Source of the DNA: Scytalidium lignicola
Lineage: Eukaryota > Ascomycota > Leotiomycetes
Length of the DNA stretch: 64,000 nt
Direction: 5' to 3'
Assembly (NCBI GenBank): GCA_002812745.2
Contig: NCSJ02000228.1
Coordinates: 1 to 64,000, forward strand
Shown: positions 25,607-36,768 of the stretch, in pieces
How positions within the stretch are numbered: position 1 is the first letter of the stretch
How the letters are laid out: each line of letters opens with the position of its first letter
Notes under the pieces: generated by a model
Seen by the model: only the letters and a program-made list of their open reading frames with translations
The model's database searches: none
Told to the model about the DNA's origin: nothing
Position numbers and translations under genes: made by a program

Positions 25607-26093
25607 GAGGTTGCCGGTTAACGATTATATTTTTGATTGGGTTGTAAAGGAGATTGGAAAATAAGAAGTCATCATGTTCGTTTTTCCTTTGTAGAAAGTG
25701 AAGTATAGACAAGAAGAGCACTAAAATGTAGCTCATGCCATATGATGGTCGACCGGAAAGACAACGGGGCACGTAGCCTCGGCCAACAAAATAAATAGCT
25801 TCCTCAGGTATATATACCATGCTCCATACTCCAATGGTCATCATCTCGTCACTTGACGCCTAAAACACACCAACCGTTACCAACGCCTTAATGAAACCTT
25901 CCTGCAATCCTTTTCAAGCAAGGGAGAGAGACACCTTATCATCCCCTCTTGCACGCTTTCCGAGTAAGACCGAATTAAATGCAAATGCTTCCAAGTATTG
26001 AAGAATATATCCCTAACCAAACATAGCATTCCTTGAAAGATATTTTATATGGGGTTTGCGAACCGAGACCGATCGGTACGCCCTCACTAGGTG
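25607..26093. other. Convergent 3' spacer palB / C2H2 factor
   Basis: Short 3' region shared by two convergent genes. The minus-strand frame at 25572-25844 overlaps the palB stop and has no motif. Confidence 0.6.
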
Positions 26094-27767
26094 TCATGAT
26101 GATGTCCCACCTCTTCGCCGCCTTCCTCGGTTTGGTCCTTCTGGTCTCTGAGAAAGGACTTCTCGTAGTTGAGGATCACCTTTGTCTTTATCAGTGTGAT
26201 GAACTCTAACGTGTCTGTCGAATCTATTAGTAGGAAGCTCTGAAGAGAAACTTGCAATTAACTTGGAATAACCGAAGAAATGGTTGTGATCACGGATTTT
26301 ACGTACCTTTGTAGATTATCAGGTCTCGGATATCTATGTTCTTTATCTGGGCAGAACGGACAGACGTAACCTGGAGAATCGTGAACTAGGCCATGTCTGA
26401 TCATTTCGTTCTTCCTTTTGAATCCTTTGCCGCCTTCACCCCTCGGACACCCTTTGACTGAGCAGTAGTGTGGTCGGCTTGTGGAGTGAACGTTAGTATG
26501 CGAGTTTAGAAGATACTATGTAAGAATTAGCGACTCCGAACATCATGGCCGTGCTTGTCATAAATGTTATAACAGATGAAATGGAGCAAATATGAAATGA
26601 AAAGATAAGAGCCTATAGACTAACCTGTGTCTGAAATGGTGGTGCATTGCAACCTGGGTATTTGCATTGAAAACTTCCAACTTGTGGGTTTGTGATGCCG
26701 TCAATACTCATGCGGTCAATCCCAGTCGTGGCAGGCGTCGAGCCTGACTGATCTGTACTTGGTGTCTCGGTGTTACTACTCGCATATTCTCCAGCACTAG
26801 AATATACCTGACTGTCGGATCCAGACGGTCGACGATGATGGAAGTAAAAAGGTCCGTTAGGACCCGTAGGTCCTCGGCCAGGCGATGGCAGTTCGCGTCT
26901 AAAGGCATCATTAGGTGATCGCGGAGGAGATCCATGTCCGCCTACGCTTGTAAATCTAGGCGGTGGTCTTGTCGATGGAGACTGCGTATAGGAGTTTGCA
27001 TCACTCGCGGGAGACGCCTCGGTCAGTTGATTCAGGTCCCCGAGCTGATCACTGATGGATGGAAGAGTCACATTCCCACCAGTGTGACCAGATTGTGGAG
27101 ATATTCGTTGAAGCGGCGGCAATTCGCCGGAGGGTAACGGCCGTGATTCGGGTTTGCCGCCTGGTTCCTGCGTCCGGAGAGCGCGAGCATCAAACTGGTA
27201 CGTCGTCGCAGTTATTGAAGGTAAGGTGGGCTTCACATCTTCCATGGAAATACCCCTTGGCGCCAAGCTCGTAATTGGTGCCAGCGACGTGGGCAGAGGC
27301 ATGGGCTGCAATACCTGCACCTGGGCTTTCGGTGTATGAGCTTCATTTGCCATCAAGGCACGCGCAGCAATCGCCGAAAGTTCGCAGACTTCAGGACCCT
27401 TCTCAACCGTGACCTCTGTTCCCTTGGGTGAGCGATCCTGCTCGTCGCTCTCCTCATCTGATGCTAACGGCTCATTCCCTGCCGTCCGCGCAATTTCTGG
27501 ACGCTTTCCATCATCCATGAACGAGATCAGCACGGCATCGCTTTGGCTGGGTCGATTCTTGGGTCGATTAGAACGTTTGCGATTAGGGGAACCAGGGCTG
27601 GAATCAGGACTAACTTGTGGTAGAGGCACTGCCGGCGGCGGAGAAGGAGAAGGTGAGAACTTGGGTATCATCGGTTTTAGCAAGGGGCTATCGCGCGGAA
27701 CAACATCGTCCGGGTCGTATATCTCTGCGTTTGATTGTTGGACAAAAGGACTTTCGACTACCGGCAT
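26094..27767 (-). CDS. C2H2 zinc-finger transcription factor
   Basis: Likely DNA-binding transcriptional regulator, nuclear. Three exons, 26625-27767, 26307-26515 and 26094-26214, join in phase to 490 residues. The N-terminal 370 residues are Ser/Pro-rich and disordered-looking. They include a basic patch NRKRSNRPKNRP that may be a nuclear localisation signal. Three fingers follow at the C-terminus: CKYPGCNAPPF...HTNVH, YCSVKGCPRGEGGKGF...HGLVH and YVCPFCPDKEHRYPRPDNL...HVRVHH. Finger 1 is split by the first intron and finger 3 by the second. It ends with a basic tail EGPNRGRRRRGGTSS. This finger layout with the DKDKGDPQLREVLSQRPEG tail is one I associate with a conserved, largely uncharacterised Pezizomycotina family, and I give no name. 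The first in-frame ATG is MPVVESPF at 27767; the frame stays open about 14 codons upstream, so an upstream exon is possible. Confidence 0.87.
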
Positions 27768-30700
27768 TGTCAAATCGCCATCTGCAGCGCTGTGTGTTGC
27801 TCGAGACAAGACGCCGCTTTACAGCATATCAACTCGTGGGAACAGGGAGGACTAGCGATGTCGAGAGAGAACTAATGGTTAGCAGCAGCAGCAGGCAGTG
27901 CGCAGATGAGAAACTCTCATCTAAGCAGGAGAGCTGTGCTGGGTATGGAACAACAAGTCTCGAGTGTCGTGTGTTGGTTGGGTATCGAGGGACGAAACAG
28001 AGCGCCCTATGGATTTGCCCGCCGTAGGGCTAAATCAATCGAAAGAGATGGAGAGCAGACACCAAACTAAAGCTAGATCTAGAGCTCGAGCTCACAGCGT
28101 CCAGAGCAAAAGTTGGAGATAACGATAACAATAATGACAAAATAGTAGCTTGGAGACCGAGCTAGAGCTAGAGCAAGGGGAGCGAGCAATAGCAATAACC
28201 AAAAGAGCAATCGTAACCGTAGTACCGTCAACCACTGCGTCACAATAGCAGCGAGGAAGCTGAGATGCGAGTGTCGGCCGTTGGCAGCAAGGGGGAGGAG
28301 GGGCTAGAAGTTGGAGTAGGTATTTTTTAAAAGAGGCGGTAACTTAAAACTGTAGCTCGGGAGAAAATATCGGTGTTCGAGAGTGCATAGGCGAATGAGG
28401 ATTTCCTAGACTGGCAGAACGATGAATTCTTTTCTGTCTGTGTGTCTGACTCTCTCCTCCTCTTGCTGTCGCCCTCGCCCTTGTTTTGTTTCCCCCCTTC
28501 TCTAGAGTGGAATGGTGGCAGCGAAGAACGGAACGGAACGCAGAGTGGCAGAAGTGGCAGCAGCAGAGCCCTGGTTGTTGCGTGGAGCGGCTTTGGGAGC
28601 GTGGAGCCTCTGTGTTCGTCGAAGGGTTGCGGGACAGCACGATGCGATGCGCTGCAGGACGAGCAATAATACTTTAATGGGTCGACGACGTCGAGGGCAG
28701 TACAGTAGAGAGACGTGGGGAAGCGGCTGGCTCGTGCAGCAGCAGCAGCGAGGGAATAAACTGCAAGGACAACGGTTCCAAGCTGGGGGGGTGCAGCTAT
28801 TAGGCGGAAGCCACTGGACGATGGGACGAGGTGTGCGGCCAGACGGCGTGCAGGGTCAGTGGATGACGGTTGCTGCTACGGTGGCCTGGTTCTGCCGCAA
28901 CAGCGCACACCCAAGGCCTCAGGCGAAGGCGATAGTGGAGATGGCTGATGAGCAGTAGTCGAGGAAGAAGACGAAAGAGAAGGAAGAGAAATATGGCACC
29001 GAGGAAGAAAAAGAAGAGGAGCAAATGTGAGGCCAAGGAAAAGTAGGCGCACGCCCAGGTCCCCAAGGTCACGACCACGATCGCCGTCGGTTTATTATTA
29101 CGGTATTGCGGTCAAACAAAAAAGTTGGATCGTTCGTTTCGTCGCAGCAAGTTGATGAGTTCTGGACGGGGACCATTTTTTCTCGCTCGAGGGGCGCTGC
29201 AGTGACAACAGGGCTAAGCGGGCCAGCGAAGTCAAGAAGCCGCGAAGAACCAAGCAGAAGCAGCAGAGGCAACCTCGCGCCGTGATGGGGTCTGGATCGT
29301 CGCCATTGGCCCAGCGAGTGGCAGTGAGGGCAGAGACGATGGGCAGAGATGGGGCGGCCTGCTCAGCCTCCTTCTCTGTGCTGCATCGGCAGGAGCAGGG
29401 GGAAAGGCACCACCAGCGTTGCCTAGATGAGTGAGATGCGCGAATAACATTGCTCGGGGAGAGCCATGGACGGAGATGAGGATCGCTGAGGCGTGTGTGC
29501 TTATTATGCGTGTATGTGAGAGTGAGAGAGGAGAGGGAGGAGGGAGAAGAGGGAGAAGAGAGAGAGAAAGAGTAAGGTAGAAAAGGAAGCAGTGTAGAAG
29601 GAATTAGAGGTAAGCGTGGGAAGAGTTTAAAGAGGTTTCAAGAGGCACAGACAGCGCCTTAGGACAACACTCTTATTTCTGACGCACGCTCATAATTTAC
29701 ATATAGGAAAACACACTCGCTCGTTCACATTTCCATCTCTCATGCAAAAAGCTCTCTCGTATTAGCAGTGCTGTGTGTACACAGTATTGACAAGAATCTC
29801 CACCAACACCCCCCAAATGTGCGCACAATTTACAGGGCCAGGGAATCATTACTCGTAACGTTCAGCCAGCGAACATTGTTCGTTGTGAAACCTGAGGCAT
29901 GCAAAGGCGGTGAGATTAAAACCTTACCCGCCCTGCTGAACTGCTAGTCGCACCGCTGACCTGCGTTATCGCCCGGAGGCTGCTCTCGTGCCTCCGAGTC
30001 TTGCTGGATCTTTGGGAACCCTAATCACTTCAAAAGTCTCGATGTTCTTCGTCTCCCGTGCTTCCTGGCTCCCCGACTTCTCGCCTTCCCCTTGGATACA
30101 AGTGCCGCAGCTAGTCTAATTGCTGGTTCACGGCTATTGCCATGACCTACGCGCTGCTAGCACTTTTTCTGCTAAACTACCACGACTACTCACACTCTAA
30201 CTTGTATTAATGGCTGCTGCTGCGGCGGACGCTAGCTATATCTTGCGGCGCACAAAGCAAGCAACTAGCACACTAGCCGGTCCCCTACGGCGTAAATCCT
30301 TCTCCCAGCGTTTAACGTACTGTATGTCCACGACGTCGTACTTCAAGCCCTACAGACGGTGCCCAGTCCTGCATGTCTCGATGGGCACAACCTGTCGTTG
30401 CTTTTGGCTTGCATGTTTTCTGGCCCCGTGAACAGCTAAAAATCCCAAAGAAATAGAAGACGAGAGAGCGAGAGAAAGAGAGGGCTTTTTTGAAAATTCC
30501 GGAGACTAAAAGACTAAAACATCAAGAACACACCGAAAATCGGGCTTGTCCCTGAGGACATCCATCCGTAGCCAGTCAGAAGCCGCAGTGATGAGTTGCA
30601 TTGAGGCTTGTCCTACTTCCGCGCCCGTTCGCTGAGCAAGAACGAAATCAATGACCAAGGGGCGGCGGCGGTCGACGGAGAAAGCTAATACTGTAGTCAT

Positions 30701-31206
30701 CACCTATCTATCTTGTCTCACACCCCCTCGCCACGACATCGAATGGCAGATTGCGGCTCAGGCAGCATACTTATGCTCTGTGTAGCATGTCACCGAGGGC
30801 GCAGCTGTTCTGGCAAGAAGAGATGCCTCGGAATCCTTCTCACTAATTATCACTACAGTTCTAGCCCTTTGCACTTACGCGTTGCTCGTATTTGCTTAAT
30901 TTACCCGGATGTCTCACACTTGTAGGAGCCCAAGATAACTGCCATCCTGTTACGATGGACAAAGTAAACAGTTACATTTTAACGCGACACCTAATGTGCA
31001 AGAAATACGGGGAGTAGTTGTAGAGCAATTTATCAATATATGTATTTTTCAACGCTCTCAACCAGCTCTAATATTCAGTTCTTAGTCTTGGATTTGTCTC
31101 TCATCTCTCGTCCTCATACAGAACTCCAAAAACGCCATATGATACTCGTAGAATCTAACTGTNAAAAAAACATTTCCATATGTCGTCTTGTCGTCACCAA
31201 GCGGAA
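27768..31206. other. Long gene-free region upstream of C2H2 factor
   Basis: About 3.4 kb without a supportable gene between the C2H2 start and the stop of the next minus-strand gene. The half next to the C2H2 gene is rich in purine runs and CAG repeats on the plus strand, so pyrimidine-rich on that gene's strand, as in fungal promoters and leaders. A 65-codon ATG-initiated minus frame (30506-30703) could be an upstream ORF or chance. One ambiguous base is at 31163. Confidence 0.5.
29519..29588. repeat. Purine (GA/GGA) tract
   Basis: About 70 bases of nearly pure G and A with GAGAGA and GGGAGAA units. On the minus strand this is a CT tract upstream of the C2H2 gene. Confidence 0.8.
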
Positions 31207-32611
31207 TTACACATGCTCGATTGGTTCCTCTGGAAGTAGCTCGTCTACCTCCTCAACTATGCAGCTCTTAAACGGTGGCTGGATCAACTGATTGAACAAG
31301 AAAGTTCCGTAGACCAACATTGCAAATCCCAGTACCTGAAGCCATTTAAATGACTCCCAACCCAGAAACAGTGACGCCATCCAAACAAACAGAGTCCGGC
31401 AGGTGTCGATTGTCGATCTTGACGTGGCACTCACGCTGCGGGTAACAGAGAGCCCGAAGAAGTTGAAACCGCTGTGTAGTGCGTTAGCACATATCATCTA
31501 CATAATATTTTCCCAAGATAGAAAAAAGACTTACCCAATACTGATCATGATGAGCAAACTCGAGATTCCGATCGCTCGGTAGTTTGTGATCTCCCTCCAA
31601 CCCTCAACCAGATCAAAATATCCATACTTTCCAGCCTCAGTCCTGCCAATAGCAAGGTGCAGAACGATCATGCCAATAACCGTCACACTGAATCCAAACA
31701 AGCCTTCCCATCCTACTACCTTGAGTGGTTCCAACGCATACTTCTCCAGGATGAACTCCTCAAGGACAAATTGTGTTGCAGTAAAGATCTGCGCCCCAGC
31801 AATCAGGAGAACACCAATGATGGTTCGAACCGCCGCTGGCGTGGTAGCTGTCTCCACAACAATGGTTGCCGCTTCTCTGAGCAAGAACGTTGCTGGAGCC
31901 GCCTTATTATCCTTGTAAAGGGCACCAGCCAGACCGACAATACCCACACCAAGAAACGCGGTGACCAGAGCAAACCACTGGAAGAGATAGAGCTTTCTCT
32001 TGAGGAAGATGACGCTGAAAAGTCCAACAAACAAGATCAAAGCACCCCGAGTCATCTGATAGATGGACGGCACAACAAACAGCAGCCCAACGTTCATCAG
32101 TGTCGTCCCGCAGATATCGCAGATAGCAGGTAGCGACAGAAGTAGAACTTTCCATCCCGTCAACGGAATTCTATCCTCTGCACTAGGAACTAGTACTTTG
32201 GCAGCAGGGTTGATGGGAGTAGTAGAGTGTACACTGTCTGTATCGTTCGCAGGAACCTCATCATCTGTTGTCCTGACGGCCTGGTATCCGTTGGTTTCTG
32301 CAGCGGTACTACGGCTAGAGTATCGACGGTATATTGCGAAGGCTCCGACCACTAACCAGCTTCCCATCTCGCCGATAAACATTTGTGCTGTTTGTATGAC
32401 TGGTTGTTCGAACATCTTCCGCTCCCTTGGGTCGGGGTTATCGCAGTCTCGGACGCATTGGTTATCCTAGTGAGCTCGTTAGCTACGTGCGAATTGAGAA
32501 TTTGACTCTATGGAAACTGTGACTTACCTGATACTTGGTAAGGAGGGTGTTGCACACACCAGTTAGAAGCATCATCGCGACCAGAAACAGGATGAGGCCG
32601 TTGGTCGCCAT
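31207..32611 (-). CDS. SLC35F6-like DMT-superfamily membrane transporter
   Basis: Predicted multi-pass transporter of the drug/metabolite (EamA/SLC35) superfamily. Substrate is unknown and it probably sits in an endomembrane. Three exons, 32528-32611, 31535-32466 and 31207-31471, join in phase to 426 residues. Exon 1 encodes a start helix (MATNGLILFLVAMMLLTG). The loop after it contains a CVRDC pair followed by DNPDPRERKMFEQP. Characteristic blocks are AICDICGTTLMNVGLLFV, YQMTRGALILFVGLFSVIFL, QFVLEEFILEKY and FFGLSVTRSVSATSRSTIDT. These match the SLC35F6/ANT2BP-type group rather than nucleotide-sugar carriers of known specificity. About ten hydrophobic helices are visible. The tail is acidic (VEEVDELLPEEPIEHV). 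The next gene upstream on the same strand is unrelated. Confidence 0.88.
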
Positions 32612-33256
32612 AGTGAAGGTTGATGCCACCAGGACTGAGGTTGAGGATGATATGAGATGATATGACGAAATATATGGTCTTCTAGAAGCTCAAAAGACGT
32701 CTGTCATGAATCTAGTCTCCAAAATAAGATATAAAATAGTCAAAATATGATGAATGGATTCTAACTACCAAGTGTTCTTACAGACACTTGGATGTAGTTG
32801 TCACAGCGGTAGGAAGCTGCTTTGTTTCCGGAAGGCATTGAGGCCCGCTTCCGGGATAGTGTAATCAAGGTGCCGCGTGAGCTGGATTGGCGCATGCGGT
32901 CGTAAGTCAGCCTGAGTAGCTTGGACCAATAGTCGTCGACAAATAGTCATACAGTAAATGGACCAGGCATTTTCAAAATAAAAATAATTTATGTCATTTA
33001 ACTAAAATATTCATTACGAAGACATAAAGATCAACATATTGAGAGTATAGGCACGATCATTGCACCAAGAACGACGCACTTTATCGTTAAGAACATTAAT
33101 TGGACACTTTGGAGCCCTCACATCTTGCGGCACTCTTCATATCCCTTCTAACCAAGGTACAAAAGCGGTACTATGTAGTTCAAGATCAATACTATTTCCA
33201 AAGATCCCAAACACCGGTTTGATCATAAGACAGCAGTTCAACGTTATTTCCAAAAA
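32612..33256. other. Intergenic spacer, transporter promoter
   Basis: About 640 bases, AT-rich, between two minus-strand genes. It contains the 3' UTR of the DUF2985 gene and the transporter promoter. Nothing else is recognisable. Confidence 0.6.
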
Positions 33257-34900
33257 TCAAACATCATCGCCTGCTGCCGTCTTTTCCGCATTAGTATCTC
33301 CATTAGTCTTGTGATTTCCCGTAAAAAGCCGGTGATCCTTCTTTGCCTTTTTTTCCTTCGGTGGCTCATCCTTAATGTTGTTATAGTGGATGACTCCTAG
33401 CTCCCTATCCCGCTCCAGCCTCTCTTTATCCTCGTCGCTCACCGGAACACCCTCAATCCCTTTGACTCTTTTGCCTTCGAGAAAGCTGACAATCCCTCCA
33501 AGACCAGCTATTATACAGGCAAGAGCAATGAAGAGACCGGTGCTCCACGAGGGGCGGGTACGCCGATTAAAATGCCACATAAAACCACATAACACTGCCT
33601 GCAAAAATGTGTTCCAGACCATGGCCCAGATAACAAAATCCAATTTCCATACCGCCGTCGGCGCCGCGCGAAATCCCGTTAATGGTGCATCAGCTATCTT
33701 TGTCACCGGGTATGGAATAGCACTCTCAGGAAAAGTAGATGCCTCGCTCTCAATGGTATCTGGACCAATGTTGATCGGCAGCTCCTGAGAACCTTGAAGT
33801 CTGAACCAGCTTCGGTTGATACCTGCTAGACGTCTAAGGCCGAGTTCTTTCTTCTGGATTCTGTATTGAAGCAGATAGTACAGATCGCGAAACCTCCACG
33901 GAATCGTACCAAAGCCAGTCACACAAAAGAGAGCGTTAAGAATCTGCGAATCAACTTCAATCCATTTCCGTCGCGGCGAGTTGATATCATTGCAGTTTGG
34001 ACGGCACATTGCAGGGGAAGCATTGCACAGTAATAGGAACAACATGCCTCCCCAAGCAATAACATTCAAACCATAGATGGTGACAAGAAATCCAAGTGGC
34101 GTTATGAAAAACTTCCAGAATGCCTTTAGAAATATGATTGTAGATATCTTCCATGTATGCTTAGGTGGAAATTGATATCCATTGTCAAATGGTGTTGTCC
34201 TGTATTGCGTAGGAAATGTGGTTGCCGCNGCATCCGGGCTGATATTTGTCTCGCTGCTACTTCGTTGATTCACATCCTCCAATCCAGAAACTTCCTTCTT
34301 GTCTCCAGAACTCCTGCCAGCTTTAGCTTCTACCCTATTATGTTCTGCCATAGATAACGCAGAGATGCCAAGAGACTGCTGTTCCACCTCACTAGGAGCT
34401 TCAGGGAGACTGCCTCGTCGCTCGTCCGTACCGGCAGTCTGGCGTCTGGATGGTTGGCCTGCTGTTAATCTTCGTGAAGGCATCCCATCTCTAGCTACGA
34501 TGCTACCACGACCCGACACACTTGCACGTCGCTCCCTCTCCCTTAGTTGTCCTTCGCTCGACCAGCCGTCGCTACTATATGATCCACGCCTAATATCTGA
34601 TATAGATGGGGCCGAAGACACAATTTGGCCTGTCGCAACCCACATTCCAGTGGGTATACTGGACTCCTCAAATTTCTTCGAGGCACTGCGCAACCGACCC
34701 TGGAATGTCGAGGTACTCGACTGCGCCCGGCTTCGACCCACGTTGAGACTATCATTATCCGGGGATCTCGGCGAAGGGGGTGTGCTCAGCGACGGGAAAG
34801 ATTCTGTTATGGGCTGATGCTCTGCGGTCGCCACTACAGCCGTGTCGATAGAAGGCTCGGTGGACATATTGTCGTTAGCGACATCTGTGAGTGTTGCCAT
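33257..34900 (-). CDS. DUF2985 family membrane protein
   Basis: Single-exon gene of 547 codons. The first 230 residues are Ser/Arg-rich and probably disordered and cytosolic, with many phosphorylatable RRxS-like sites (RRGSYSSDGW, RRASVSGRGS). The conserved core begins around residue 245 and contains a hydrophobic pair of helices (KAFWKFFITPLGFLVTIYGL, then AWGGMLFLLL). It continues with CNASPAMCRPNCNDINSPRRKW and DSQILNALFCVTGFGTIPWR, then two more helices near WAMVWNTFLQAVLCGFMWHF and GLFIALACIIAGLGGIVSFL. The tail is charged and Lys-rich. The core matches what I know as DUF2985, an ascomycete membrane family of unknown function. One codon near residue 224 holds an ambiguous base (34229). 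It starts MATLTDVAND at the only plausible ATG. Confidence 0.85.
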   Translation of the reverse strand: MATLTDVANDNMSTEPSIDTAVVATAEHQPITESFPSLSTPPSPRSPDNDSLNVGRSRAQSSTSTFQGRLRSASKKFEESSIPTGMWVATGQIVSSAPSISDIRRGSYSSDGWSSEGQLRERERRASVSGRGSIVARDGMPSRRLTAGQPSRRQTAGTDERRGSLPEAPSEVEQQSLGISALSMAEHNRVEAKAGRSSGDKKEVSGLEDVNQRSSSETNISPDXAATTFPTQYRTTPFDNGYQFPPKHTWKISTIIFLKAFWKFFITPLGFLVTIYGLNVIAWGGMLFLLLCNASPAMCRPNCNDINSPRRKWIEVDSQILNALFCVTGFGTIPWRFRDLYYLLQYRIQKKELGLRRLAGINRSWFRLQGSQELPINIGPDTIESEASTFPESAIPYPVTKIADAPLTGFRAAPTAVWKLDFVIWAMVWNTFLQAVLCGFMWHFNRRTRPSWSTGLFIALACIIAGLGGIVSFLEGKRVKGIEGVPVSDEDKERLERDRELGVIHYNNIKDEPPKEKKAKKDHRLFTGNHKTNGDTNAEKTAAGDDV

Positions 34901-35717
34901 CTTCGTAGGCAGTTGAAATAGAGATGGCAGAAGTGTAATACTGAGGGAAGTATTAACCCTAGCTCCAGTCTAGACAAGAGAGACGGCCGATCTTGTACCA
35001 GCGATATGCAGAGATGCAGCCAGCAATCAAATCTACTTGTTGAAAACACAAGAGGACCACATATCGATCAAGTCAAGATTAATTGGTATTCATGAAGACA
35101 TTGTAGGTAGTTCCCTGACCTTAGGAGGCGAAGCCACGCAGGTCTTTATCAAGTTTCACTGGCCTCACAGTTTCTAGGCTAATAAGTCTTGGGGTAACGA
35201 AACGGATGGTCTAGATTGGAGCCAGATCAGGCCTCCTAGGGGCCAGTTAAGCTTGCTCCCTGGGTTTAGCGGATATTCAAGTTTAATTAATTAGTGGACC
35301 TCAAAAAGATACGAATTGGGTATCCCTCACGACTACCATAAGACCACGACATTCAATGACGCTGAGACCCAGTTCCACTACGCGCGTCTACAAGTATCGC
35401 CACGGATTTTTGGGAGACATGTCGAGAATGGGGGAGATCATTAACAACTTTTGCGGCACATGTAAATACGAAAATACGATTATACGACACACCGAGTAGT
35501 TGTAGTTACACTTATGTACGTTACGTACGCTGTGGCTGAAGCGCCGTTTTTGATGACTAATGTCAGCTGCATGAAGTAATCAAAAGGTTCCCCAGGTTCG
35601 GTAAGGCGTGAATGCAGCTCTTTAAATACAGTATTCTATATCAGGTGACCACTTATAACGTAAATAATTTACTAGAATAACTCTAGTCGATATTAGGTCT
35701 AGTTAAAGTTTTGGCTA
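34901..35717. other. AT-rich spacer upstream of DUF2985 gene
   Basis: Promoter side of the DUF2985 gene followed by AT-rich DNA. No coding frame or RNA gene is visible. Confidence 0.55.
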
Positions 35718-35957
35718 TCTCCTCGACCAGTGGAAATGGAGTCACTTATGCACATGCATAAGCTTAAACGAAGTAATCTTATTGGTGTATACACCTGTAA
35801 TTTTATTGTAAATCATGTCAAATTTCGCTAATTAGAGTTTTATGCTCAACGAGATGTTGTATAATTAACCGAGCCATTAAAATCAAAGATATCCTGTCAT
35901 AAAAGTATAACTTGCATAAATTTGCATAAGTGACTCCATTTCCACCGGTCGAGGGGA
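35718..35957. mobile_element. MITE-like 240-bp inverted-repeat element
   Basis: The two ends form inverted repeats of 35 nt matching at 33 positions (35718-35752 against 35923-35957). The outer end is TCYCCTCGACC and the inner part reads GTGGAAATGGAGTCACTT. Weaker pairing continues inward for about 15 nt. The element is flanked by TA on both sides (35716-35717 and 35958-35959), as for Tc1/mariner-type insertions. The two mismatches are both transitions. It contains no coding capacity and lies about 170 bp upstream of the sen15 start. The TA duplication could be chance because the region is AT-rich. Confidence 0.65.
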
Positions 35958-36127
35958 TATTGTCTTCGGCGAGCGAGGCAGACCATAACTGCTGAATACG
36001 CAATTCTCTAAAATACGGGTAAACAACCTTATCCGTATCTCAGTAAGCTTAGTCCTGTAATTTTTCACATGCCCCTCCATCTACCCTGTTGTCTACCTCG
36101 ATAATCACAAATAAACAATCTCTCCCA

Positions 36128-36691
36128 ATGGTAATGGCAGAACTCCCGCCATCCTCCACTCTGGCGGACACGCTCAATTCCTCAAAGACTATCTTGCAAA
36201 ATGCTGCGCACCCGCCATATCTTCATCATGTAGCACTTTGTGTGCTTCACAACTTGAAATTCCAACATGACTGGACTTCATTGTCCCTCCACACACATTC
36301 TACGCGAACCAACTCACCTCTACCACGCCCACTTCTCTCGGGGATCCCACCCAGGAGAGCATATATACATCCAGATGAACAGGTTGAAATTTTAAAGGTG
36401 GAACACGAGACCGGCCAACCGGTCAAGCAGTACCCTGAGCGAGAATGGGTTCTCCCGACACACCTCGAGGAGCGGGGATCATTGGCGGAGTTTGCCAATG
36501 TGTTTGATGCCATCGAAACCGTTCCTCCTGCCACCGATGATGAGCCAGATATTCCAGACCCCGTTACCGTAGGGCAGCAATGGCAGGGCAAAAACAGACA
36601 GAAGAGATTGTTATTAGCAACCGTACACGACGACAGTACAGTGGTTTATTACATTATGCATGATGGGATTGTTAAACCGAGGCAAAATTAA
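36128..36691 (+). CDS. sen15: tRNA-splicing endonuclease subunit Sen15
   Basis: Structural subunit of the heterotetrameric SEN complex, which cuts introns out of pre-tRNA (on the mitochondrial surface in yeast, in the nucleus elsewhere). It is a single exon of 187 residues starting at MVMAELPPSSTL; the open frame extends upstream but only with a non-ATG codon. Features: HVALCVLHNLKFQHDWTSLS near the N-terminus, PRPLLSGIPPRRAYIHPDEQ in the middle, a variable acidic loop (ATDDEPDIPDP), and the C-terminal strand block RLLLATVHDDSTVVYYIMHD with GIVKPRQN at the very end. This is the Sen15 fold as I know it from ascomycetes. It lacks catalytic residues, which is normal for Sen15. The stop is only 77 bp from the stop of the convergent alcohol dehydrogenase gene. 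Confidence 0.9.
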   Translation: MVMAELPPSSTLADTLNSSKTILQNAAHPPYLHHVALCVLHNLKFQHDWTSLSLHTHSTRTNSPLPRPLLSGIPPRRAYIHPDEQVEILKVEHETGQPVKQYPEREWVLPTHLEERGSLAEFANVFDAIETVPPATDDEPDIPDPVTVGQQWQGKNRQKRLLLATVHDDSTVVYYIMHDGIVKPRQN

Positions 36692-36768
36692 ACACTAGAG
36701 CTACATTTTCAATCTGGTATCCGCTCATAAGGAGACGTGGACAACCGCCGAGTTTTCTTTTTGGCCTA

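Noticed and set aside
28442..28958. Overlapping plus-strand frames upstream of the C2H2 gene
   Set aside because: Rich in repeats of purine and CAG type, different frames equally open, and no motif in any.
36089..36127. Upstream extension of sen15 and the TTG-initiated starts of the C2H2 and clu1 frames
   Set aside because: These rely on non-ATG codons; ATG starts or spliced upstream exons explain the genes better.
10274..36691. A functional cluster of tRNA biology (tfc4, interrupted tRNA-Ile, sen15)
   Set aside because: The three are far apart with unrelated genes between them; fungal housekeeping genes are not normally clustered, so this is most likely coincidence.
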